DNA of 5,119 bases from an uncultured bacterium. GTDB taxonomy: Bacteria; Planctomycetota; Phycisphaerae; Phycisphaerales; SM1A02. Below, one piece after another: positions 1 through 5,119 of the stretch; position 1 is the stretch's first letter; each line of letters begins with the position of its first letter. The notes beneath the pieces were generated by a model. That model was not told where the DNA came from. It worked only from the letters and a program-made list of their open reading frames with translations, and did not search any database. The stretch is taken from contig CAIPQY010000001.1 of NCBI GenBank assembly GCA_903867275.1, positions 1 through 5,119 on the forward strand. The letters run 5' to 3'. The position numbers were made by a program, and so were the translations under genes.

Positions 1-1077
1 CCCGCGCAGACCGCCAAGCAGGTGATGATCCAGAAGTTCCGCGAGGAAGAGCGCAACAGCCTGCTCGAGGAATTCGTGAAGCGTCAGGGCGAACTGGTCA
101 CCGGCGCCGCGCAGCGCTACGAGGGCGGCGCCCTGGTGGTGCAGGTCGACCGCGCCGAAGGCTTCATGCCGCGCAGCGAGCAGATTCCCGGCGAGCAGTT
201 CCAGCCCGGTGACCGCGTGCGCTGCCTCATCCTGGATGTGCGCGATGCGGGCCATCAGGTGAAGATCGTGCTCAGCCGCGCGCATCCCGACTTCATCCGC
301 CGGCTCTTCGAGGCCGAGGTGCCCGAGGTTGCCGACCGCGTGATCGAGATCAAGGCCATGAGCCGCGAGCCGGGCTTCCGCACCAAGCTCGCCGTGAGCA
401 GCGTGGACAGCAAGGTGGACGCCGTGGGCGCATGCGTGGGCGTGCGTGGCAGCCGCATCCGCAACATCGTGGACGAGCTCGGTGGCGAGAAGATCGACAT
501 CGTGCGCTGGAACGAGAGCAGCCAGGTGCTGATCGCCAACGCGCTGAAGCCCGCCGAGGTGGAGGAAGTGAGCCTGTGCTTCGAGCTGGGCCGCGCCACC
601 ATCATCGTGCGCGACGACCAGCTGAGCCTGGCCATCGGTCGCCGTGGCCAGAACGTGCGTCTGGCCGCCCGCCTCACCGGCTGGGACGTGGACATCCTCA
701 CCCCCGAGGAGTTCAGCAAGGGTCTGGCCACGCTCGAAGAGACCGTGCGCCCGATCGAGGGCGTGACCGACGAGATGCTGGACAAGATGGGCGCCCTCGG
801 CCTGATCAGCGTCTTCGACGTGGAAGAAGTGGGTCCCGAGATGCTGGAAACCGAACTGCAGGCCACGCCCGAGATCGCCGACGCGATCGTGGCGGCATGC
901 AGCGACAAGGCGAAGATCGTCGCCGAGCAGCAGGCCAAGGATCGCGAGGAGGCCGACCGTCTGGCCGCCGAGCAGTCCTCCGAAGCCGACGCGCTGCTGA
1001 GCGGTGGTTCATCGACAGACGAGGCCTCGGAGGCCGCAGCCGACGACATTCTGGGTGGAGGCGGCTCGCAGGGTTGA
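1..1077 (+). CDS. nusA: Transcription termination/antitermination factor NusA, 5'-truncated
   Basis: NusA binds RNA polymerase and nascent RNA and modulates pausing, intrinsic termination and antitermination. The frame is open from base 1, giving 358 residues. It begins with AQTAKQV, the segment that closes the N-terminal polymerase-binding domain in other NusA proteins, so roughly the first 100 residues lie upstream of the window. The GTG at 22 is therefore internal and not a start. In fragment numbering, the S1 domain is about 29-97 (FMPRSEQIPGE inside it). KH1 is about 100-175, with VGACVGVRG and the loop GVRG at 147-150. KH2 is about 178-240, with GRRGQN and the loop GRRG at 213-216. A helical HhH-like segment at about 246-300 (IEGVTDEML, LGLISVFDVEEVG) is followed by a low-complexity tail rich in Ala, Glu, Asp, Ser and Gly to the TGA at 1075-1077. 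KH1 has VDAVGAC where VDPVGAC is usual. The first gene seen in this operon, it is followed 38 bases later by infB. The family call is very secure. Confidence 0.97.
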   Translation, partial: PAQTAKQVMIQKFREEERNSLLEEFVKRQGELVTGAAQRYEGGALVVQVDRAEGFMPRSEQIPGEQFQPGDRVRCLILDVRDAGHQVKIVLSRAHPDFIRRLFEAEVPEVADRVIEIKAMSREPGFRTKLAVSSVDSKVDAVGACVGVRGSRIRNIVDELGGEKIDIVRWNESSQVLIANALKPAEVEEVSLCFELGRATIIVRDDQLSLAIGRRGQNVRLAARLTGWDVDILTPEEFSKGLATLEETVRPIEGVTDEMLDKMGALGLISVFDVEEVGPEMLETELQATPEIADAIVAACSDKAKIVAEQQAKDREEADRLAAEQSSEADALLSGGSSTDEASEAAADDILGGGGSQG

Positions 1078-1105
1078 ACCCCGCGCGCTGACCGGAAGGC
1101 AATAC

Positions 1106-1110
1106 AGGAG
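1106..1110 (+). promoter_or_regulatory. Ribosome binding site of infB
   Basis: AGGAG lies five bases upstream of the GTG at 1116, a canonical Shine-Dalgarno sequence and spacing. It supports a GTG start for infB directly ahead of the conserved N-terminal domain. The surrounding 38-base nusA-infB gap shows no convincing promoter or hairpin terminator, so infB is probably transcribed together with nusA. Confidence 0.8.
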
Positions 1111-1115
1111 AAACC

Positions 1116-3962
1116 GTGAGCAAGATCGCGAAAGTACGAGTCTCGCAGCTGGCCAAGGAGCTTGGCGTCCAGTCCAAGGACATCATCGCTCGGTGCACCA
1201 CCGAGGGTCTGGATGAAGTGAAGCAGCCGCAGTCCACCGTGTCGGTCGGACTGGCCGAGACGATTCGCGAGTGGTTCGCGGGTGCGGCAAGCGCCGCTGT
1301 GGCCGTTGTGGAGGCGCCCGCGAAGGCCGCCGAAGCGATCGCCACCGAGGAAGCGCCGATGAAGGCGAAGCGCGGTGTGGCCAAGCCGACGGTGGAAGCA
1401 CCGGCGCCTGCACCGAAGCCGGTCGTGAAGAAGCCCGCGGAACCCAAGCCCGAAGCTTCCGTGGCGGTTGTGGCGGAACCCATCGCTGAGGCACCTGTCG
1501 CTGCGGCACCCGTGGTCGAACCCAAGCTTGCGGAGCCGATGAAGCCCGTGGCGCCGGTGGTGGCGCCCGCTCCCGTTGCCGCGGCTCCAACCGCGGTGCC
1601 CGTGCCTCCGCGCACGAACGGTCCCGATGGCAGCGCACCCGTCAAGCCCACCATGCCCACGCCTCCGCGTGGTCCTGTGCTGAAGCCCGGCCCGCCGCCC
1701 GTGTTCAACGTGCCTTCGCGTCCGAAGGATGTGCGACCGGTTGGTCCGCGCCTGGAGCAGCCCGTGAAGAGCGCGATGGCCGGCCCCAAGCTCATTCGCG
1801 TGGAGCAGCCGGAGAATCTTCCCGCGCCGCGACCGCGCACGGGTCCGCCAATGTCGCGAGGTCCGCGCTTTGGTGGCGCGGGTGCGGGTGCAGGCGCCGG
1901 CGCAGGTGCCGGTGCAGGCGGTCCTCCGATGGATCGTGGTCGTGGCACCGGCGATCGTCGCGGTGGTCCGCCACAGCGCCGAGCCAAGGCAGGCGAAGGC
2001 GGCCGTCCTCGTGAAGAGGGCGCCACGGCCGAGCCATGGCGCGCAACGGACATTGCCGAGCGCGAGAACCGTCTCAATCGCGCCGGCGGATTCTTCCGCA
2101 GCCACAAGCGCGCGCCCGACAAGCGCGGCATGGGTGGTGCGCAGCAGAAGTCGGCCGGTCCCGCGCAGGGCCCGGTGAAGATCGCCGAGCCGATCCACAT
2201 CAAGGAACTCAGCGCCGCCACCGGCGTGAAGGCCAGCGACATCCTGAAGAAGCTGTTCCTGCAGGGCACCGTGGCCACCATCAACAGCGTGATCACCGCC
2301 GACCAGGCGCTGGAGACCATGCTGGAGTTCGGCGTGGAACTGGAGATCGAGGAGGCCAAGAGCGCCGCCGAGATCATCGAGGCGGGCTTCAAGGAGCGCA
2401 CGCGCACCGACGAGCGCCCGCGCAGTCCCGTGGTCACCATCATGGGCCACGTCGACCACGGCAAGACCAGCCTGCTCGACCGCATCCGCAACACCAACGT
2501 GGCCGCCGGCGAGGCCGGTGGCATCACGCAGGCCACGCGCGCCTTCCAGACGCCGGTGAAGGCCGGCGATCGCGAGCGCGTCGTCACCTTCATCGACACG
2601 CCCGGCCACGAGGCCTTCACCAGCATGCGTTCGCGCGGTGCCAAGGTGACCGACGTGGTGGTGCTGGTGGTGGCGGCCGACGACGGCGTGATGCCGCAGA
2701 CCATCGAGAGCATCAACCACGCGAAGGCGGCGAATGTGCCCATCGTGGTGGCGCTGAACAAGATCGATCGCGCCGAGGCCACCGAGAACAACATCCAGCG
2801 CATCTACGGACAGCTGGCTGCGCACGGCCTGAACCCCGTGCCGTGGGGCGGCACCACGGAAGTGGTGAAGACCAGCGCGGTGAAGGACATCGGCATCCAG
2901 GAGCTGCTCGATGTGCTCGACTACCAGGCCGATCTGCTCGGCCTGAAGGCCGACTTCAAGGGCATCGCGCAGGGCACCGTGCTCGAGGCGCAGGTGGAAG
3001 AGGGCCGCGGCCCTGTGGCGCGCCTGATCGTGCAGGAAGGCCTGCTGAAGCGCGGCGACTTCGTGGTGATCGGCCGCGCCTTCGGACGCGTGCGCGACAT
3101 CGTGAACGATCGCGGCCAGCGCATCGACGAGGCGGGACCCAGCACGCCGGTGGCCATCAGCGGCATCGACCTGCTGCCCGACGCGGGCGACAGCTTCTTC
3201 TGCACCAAGAGCGTGAAGGAGGCCGAGGAGGCCGCCATCGAGCGTCGTCGCATCGAGCGCGAGCGCGAACTGGCGGCGCCCAAGATCACCCTGGACAACA
3301 TCTTCGAGCACATGGGCAAGGCCCAGGTGAAGGAGCTGTCGCTGGTGGTGAAGGCCGACGTGCAGGGCAGCGCCGAGGCGCTGCGCAGCGAGCTGGGCAA
3401 GATCAAGACCGACGAGGTCGGCGTGAGCGTGAAGCACTGCGCGGTGGGCGGCATCAACGAGAGCGACGTCGCGCTGGCTTCGGCCACCGGCGCCATCATC
3501 GTGGGCTTCAACGTGACCAGCAGCGGCAAGGCGCGTTCGCTGGCCGAGCAGAAGAACGTGGAGATCCGTCTCTACGAAGTGATCTACGACCTGGTCGACG
3601 ACGTCACCAAGGCGGCGTCGGGCCTGCTGGCACCCGAGGTGAAGCTGGAGGTGCTGGGCCACGCCGAGGTGCGTCAGGTGTTCAAGATCACCAAGATCGG
3701 CATGATCGCCGGTTGCTACGTGACCGACGGCGTCATCGAGCGCAATGCCCAGATCCGCGTCACGCGCGGCGGCATCGTGGTCGAGAAGGACCGTCGCCTC
3801 GAGCAGCTCAAGCGCTTCAAGGACGATGCCAAGGAAGTGCGTGCCGGCAACGAGTGCGGCATGAAGATCGTGGGCTACGACGACATCAAGGAAGGCGACG
3901 TGCTGGAGTGCTACCGCACCACCACCGTCAGTCGCGTGCTGCCCGAGAAGACCAAGAAATGA
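1116..3962 (+). CDS. infB: Translation initiation factor IF-2
   Basis: IF2 is the cytoplasmic GTPase that brings fMet-tRNA to the 30S subunit and promotes 50S joining. The 948 residues include a long linker, so the protein is somewhat larger than E. coli IF2 (890 aa). The N-terminal IF2_N domain is residues 1-55 (VRVSQLAKELGVQSKDI). An Ala/Pro/Gly-rich, probably disordered linker spans about 56-350 and includes a Gly-Ala repeat at 253-269. A second IF2_N-type domain is about 354-425 (IKELSAATGVKASDILKKLF). The G domain has every motif: G1 GHVDHGKT 444-451, G2 EAGGITQ 466-472, G3 DTPGH 494-498 with the catalytic-type His498, G4 NKID 548-551, and G5 SAVK 587-590. Domain 2 is about 614-705, domain 3 about 738-835 (VVKADVQGSAEAL), and the tRNA-binding C-terminal domain about 845-945 (AGCYVTDG with Cys867; ECG 913-915). 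The GTG start is chosen for its AGGAG site and because it places the IF2_N domain at residue 5. The stop overlaps the rbfA start. Codon bias is looser in the linker than in the core. Confidence 0.98.
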   Translation: MSKIAKVRVSQLAKELGVQSKDIIARCTTEGLDEVKQPQSTVSVGLAETIREWFAGAASAAVAVVEAPAKAAEAIATEEAPMKAKRGVAKPTVEAPAPAPKPVVKKPAEPKPEASVAVVAEPIAEAPVAAAPVVEPKLAEPMKPVAPVVAPAPVAAAPTAVPVPPRTNGPDGSAPVKPTMPTPPRGPVLKPGPPPVFNVPSRPKDVRPVGPRLEQPVKSAMAGPKLIRVEQPENLPAPRPRTGPPMSRGPRFGGAGAGAGAGAGAGAGGPPMDRGRGTGDRRGGPPQRRAKAGEGGRPREEGATAEPWRATDIAERENRLNRAGGFFRSHKRAPDKRGMGGAQQKSAGPAQGPVKIAEPIHIKELSAATGVKASDILKKLFLQGTVATINSVITADQALETMLEFGVELEIEEAKSAAEIIEAGFKERTRTDERPRSPVVTIMGHVDHGKTSLLDRIRNTNVAAGEAGGITQATRAFQTPVKAGDRERVVTFIDTPGHEAFTSMRSRGAKVTDVVVLVVAADDGVMPQTIESINHAKAANVPIVVALNKIDRAEATENNIQRIYGQLAAHGLNPVPWGGTTEVVKTSAVKDIGIQELLDVLDYQADLLGLKADFKGIAQGTVLEAQVEEGRGPVARLIVQEGLLKRGDFVVIGRAFGRVRDIVNDRGQRIDEAGPSTPVAISGIDLLPDAGDSFFCTKSVKEAEEAAIERRRIERERELAAPKITLDNIFEHMGKAQVKELSLVVKADVQGSAEALRSELGKIKTDEVGVSVKHCAVGGINESDVALASATGAIIVGFNVTSSGKARSLAEQKNVEIRLYEVIYDLVDDVTKAASGLLAPEVKLEVLGHAEVRQVFKITKIGMIAGCYVTDGVIERNAQIRVTRGGIVVEKDRRLEQLKRFKDDAKEVRAGNECGMKIVGYDDIKEGDVLECYRTTTVSRVLPEKTKK
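1872..1922 (+). repeat. Gly-Ala dipeptide repeat tract in the IF2 linker
   Basis: Seventeen codons of infB (residues 253-269) encode only Gly and Ala, with a strictly alternating core of seven Ala-Gly pairs. At the DNA level it is an imperfect six-base repeat mixing GGT/GGC with GCG/GCA/GCC. The codons vary, which argues against very recent slippage and for maintenance of a flexible peptide spacer. It lies between a Pro-rich stretch and an Arg/Gly-rich stretch (GPPMDRGRGTGDRRGGPPQR), both typical of disordered protein. Confidence 0.85.
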
Positions 3963-4351
3963 AGCGACGCGACGACGATCGGGCACAGGATCATGGCTCC
4001 GAGCGCGTGGTGAGCGCGCTGCGACGGGCGCTGCAGCAGGCGCTGGCGCAGGGGCTCAGCGATCCGCGGCTGGATGGCACGCTGGTGAGCGTGGCCAGCG
4101 CCAGCATGAGCCCCGACGGCCAGTCGCTGCGCGTCGGCATCTCGGTGCTGCCCGAAACCGCGGGCCCGCGCGCGCTGGGTGCGCTGCGTCACGCCAGCGG
4201 TCACCTGAAGGAAGGCATGGCGAAGCACGTGGAGATCCGCCGCATGCCGCGCCTGGAATTCGAACTCGATGACTCCCTGAAACGGCAGGCTGCGCTCGAC
4301 GTGAGCCTGGCCGAGGTCAACCCACCCGCACCGCACGAAGGAACGCCATGA
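3959..4351 (+). CDS. rbfA: 30S ribosome-binding factor RbfA
   Basis: RbfA is a small cytoplasmic KH-type protein that binds the immature 30S subunit near the 5' end of 16S rRNA and assists late maturation. The gene encodes 130 residues, close to the E. coli length (133 aa). Family marks in order are an N-terminal helix RVVSALRRALQQALAQ at 16-31, SDPRL at 34-38, a beta strand through LVSVASASMSPDGQSLRVGISVL, the AxG helix kink as ASG at 79-81, and the C-terminal strand RMPRLEFELDDSL at 95-107. The ATG shares bases with the infB stop (ATGA, 3959-3962). No strong Shine-Dalgarno site precedes it, only purine-rich AAG codons from the infB Lys tail, so translation is probably coupled to infB. The reading frame stays open far upstream, to about 2036, but that part is out of frame with infB and encodes nothing recognisable. 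The stop overlaps the next gene's ATG. Confidence 0.93.
   Translation: MKRRDDDRAQDHGSERVVSALRRALQQALAQGLSDPRLDGTLVSVASASMSPDGQSLRVGISVLPETAGPRALGALRHASGHLKEGMAKHVEIRRMPRLEFELDDSLKRQAALDVSLAEVNPPAPHEGTP
4338..4342 (+). promoter_or_regulatory. Ribosome binding site of the HhH protein gene
   Basis: AAGGA inside the last codons of rbfA stands five bases before the ATG at 4348. It supports that ATG over the second in-frame ATG at 4363 and indicates independent initiation in addition to coupling through the ATGA overlap. Confidence 0.65.
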
Positions 4352-4995
4352 CGGCCACTGCCATGAAGAGCGAACTCGCGATCGGAAAATTCAACCAGCT
4401 CCTGAAGACCCACGCGGCCACGCCGCCGAAGACGCCCACCGACCTGGTGGAGCTGCTGGTGGAGAGCTTCATGATGGCCGACGCCACCGACGAGCAGGGT
4501 CGCAATGCCTTCGACAAGCTGATGCGCGGCTCGGTGGACGTGAACGACCTGCGCGCGGCGCTGGTGAAGGAGCAGGTGGGCATGATCGGCGTGCGCTACC
4601 CGCTGGCATGGGATCGCTGCGCGCTGATGCGACGCACGCTCATGGATCTGTACAAGCGCGAGCACAAGGTGAGCCTGGAGCGCCTGCGCAACGTGCCCAA
4701 GCGCGAGGCCAAGACCTACGTCGAGGGCCTGGCCGGCATCACGCCGTTCGTGGCATCGCGCACGCTGCTGCTTGGTCTGGGCATCCACGGCGTGCCCGTG
4801 GATCAGGCCACCGTGGACGTGCTGGTGGAAGCCGAGGTGCTGGGCGAGGCGAGCGATCCGGTGGAGGTGGCGGCGTTGCTGTCGCGCCACGTGCTCGCCG
4901 ATGACGCCGTGTCGGCGCACGCCGCGCTTCGCAAGGCCACCGACCGGTTCCTGGCCAGCGGCCGCGTGCCGCGGCTCGGCAAGAAGAAGAAGTGA
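4348..4995 (+). CDS. Degenerate endonuclease III-like helix-hairpin-helix (HhH-GPD fold) protein
   Basis: This 215-residue protein looks like a base-excision glycosylase of the endonuclease III superfamily that has lost its catalytic features. Residues 34-58 align without gaps to E. coli Nth from its FELLIAVLL segment: VELLVESF, then ADATD where Nth has AQATD, so the DNA-inserting Gln41 corresponds to Asp45. The HhH motif is at 128-136 (LAGITPFVA against LPGVGRKTA). The catalytic Lys120 aligns with Phe134 and the catalytic Asp138 with Asp152 (VDQAT), with the same 18-residue spacing. Only one cysteine, Cys91, is visible, so the four-Cys iron-sulfur cluster of Nth is absent. The C-terminus ends in four lysines. 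No signal peptide or membrane segment is seen, so it is probably cytoplasmic. It overlaps rbfA by ATGA. It may bind DNA or RNA without cleaving, or have a ribosome-related role given its neighbours. The fold is fairly sure from motif matching; the function is unknown. Confidence 0.85.
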   Translation: MTATAMKSELAIGKFNQLLKTHAATPPKTPTDLVELLVESFMMADATDEQGRNAFDKLMRGSVDVNDLRAALVKEQVGMIGVRYPLAWDRCALMRRTLMDLYKREHKVSLERLRNVPKREAKTYVEGLAGITPFVASRTLLLGLGIHGVPVDQATVDVLVEAEVLGEASDPVEVAALLSRHVLADDAVSAHAALRKATDRFLASGRVPRLGKKKK

Positions 4996-5119
4996 GGCGC
5001 GCGGCCGTGCAGGGCCGTGTCGCACGCATGATCGCCGCATGGCTCGCCGCCGTGTGGCTGTTCGCTGGATGCGCCACCTCCAACGCCGTCTCGGTCGAGT
5101 CGCTGCGCGTGAAGGCCGC
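4992..5119 (+). CDS. Putative lipoprotein, 3'-truncated
   Basis: The open frame runs off the window after 42 codons. It shows a bacterial lipoprotein signal: an Arg-containing n-region, the hydrophobic segment MIAAWLAAVWLFAG, and a lipobox LFAGC with the lipidation Cys at residue 27 (bases 5070-5072), followed by ATSNAVSVESL. Export and attachment to a membrane by lipidation follow from this signal. The mature part is too short to assign a family. The start is uncertain. GTG 4992 overlaps the preceding stop as GTGA, matching the two upstream junctions, and is used here. GTG 5007 has GAGG nine bases upstream and gives a more compact signal peptide with two Arg. ATG 5028 would leave no positive n-region. 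The reading frame and lipobox are clearer than the start, and the gene may not share a function with the translation genes before it. Confidence 0.65.
   Translation, partial: MRRAAVQGRVARMIAAWLAAVWLFAGCATSNAVSVESLRVKA

Noticed and set aside
22..27. GTG/ATG pair near the window start as a nusA start
   Set aside because: The frame is open through base 1 and the preceding residues AQTAKQ match the conserved interior of NusA, so the gene begins outside the window.
432..1091. Plus-strand frame of 219 codons within nusA
   Set aside because: Arg-rich out-of-frame reading of the clear NusA KH domains, with no motifs.
806..2803. Minus-strand open frame of 665 codons opposite the end of nusA and the first half of infB
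   Set aside because: Low-complexity Ser/Ala/Pro/Gly/Thr product with no family motifs, explained by the repetitive linker on the opposite strand.
2036..3958. Upstream extension of the rbfA frame inside infB
   Set aside because: The residues are Arg/Gly/His-rich frameshift shadow of the IF2 G domain; RbfA homology begins only at the ATG at 3959.
255..3986. Minus-strand open frame of 1243 codons across nusA and infB
   Set aside because: It is the antisense shadow of strongly biased codons in nusA and infB; its translation is His/Ala/Arg/Leu-rich, has no recognisable domain, and crosses gene boundaries.
5004..5019. GCCGTG copies around 5004-5019 as a possible regulatory repeat
   Set aside because: Only two short copies in a GC-rich coding stretch; expected by chance.
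4201..5040. Minus-strand frame of 279 codons opposite rbfA and the HhH gene
   Set aside because: His/Ala/Arg/Gln-rich antisense shadow; the plus strand carries clear homology and ordered start/stop overlaps.

Overview
This is a high-GC bacterial chromosome segment in which all recognisable genes lie on the + strand, packed as one apparent operon for transcription elongation and translation initiation. The order is nusA (5'-truncated by the window edge), infB, rbfA, a gene for a degenerate endonuclease III-like helix-hairpin-helix (HhH) protein, and the first codons of a putative lipoprotein gene. The strong C/G bias at third codon positions, the style of the NusA and IF2 sequences, and the direct nusA-infB junction without ylxR/ylxQ suggest a planctomycete, possibly of the Phycisphaerae. 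That placement is inferred from general family knowledge, not from a search, and is only moderately confident.

Layout: 1-1077 is the S1-KH1-KH2 core and C-terminal tail of NusA. A 38-base gap (1078-1115) holds a good Shine-Dalgarno site and no visible promoter or terminator. 1116-3962 is a full-length IF2 of 948 aa with a long Ala/Pro/Gly-rich linker. 3959-4351 is rbfA, 4348-4995 the HhH protein, and 4992 to the edge the lipoprotein start. The last three junctions are 4-base start/stop overlaps (ATGA, ATGA, GTGA), so these genes are probably translationally coupled. No stretch longer than 300 bases lacks a gene, and no RNA gene, insertion sequence or CRISPR array is visible.

Function: NusA acts on RNA polymerase during pausing, termination and antitermination. 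IF2 brings initiator tRNA to the 30S subunit and promotes subunit joining. RbfA helps mature the 30S subunit. The set therefore links transcription with ribosome assembly and initiation, as in the nusA-infB operons of many bacteria. The least expected member is the fourth gene. It aligns with endonuclease III over its whole fold, with the spacing of the two catalytic positions kept exactly, but Phe replaces the catalytic Lys, Asp replaces the DNA-inserting Gln, and the iron-sulfur cysteines are absent. It is the best candidate here for an undescribed function. A second notable signal is a sharp codon-usage step inside infB, between the linker and the conserved core.
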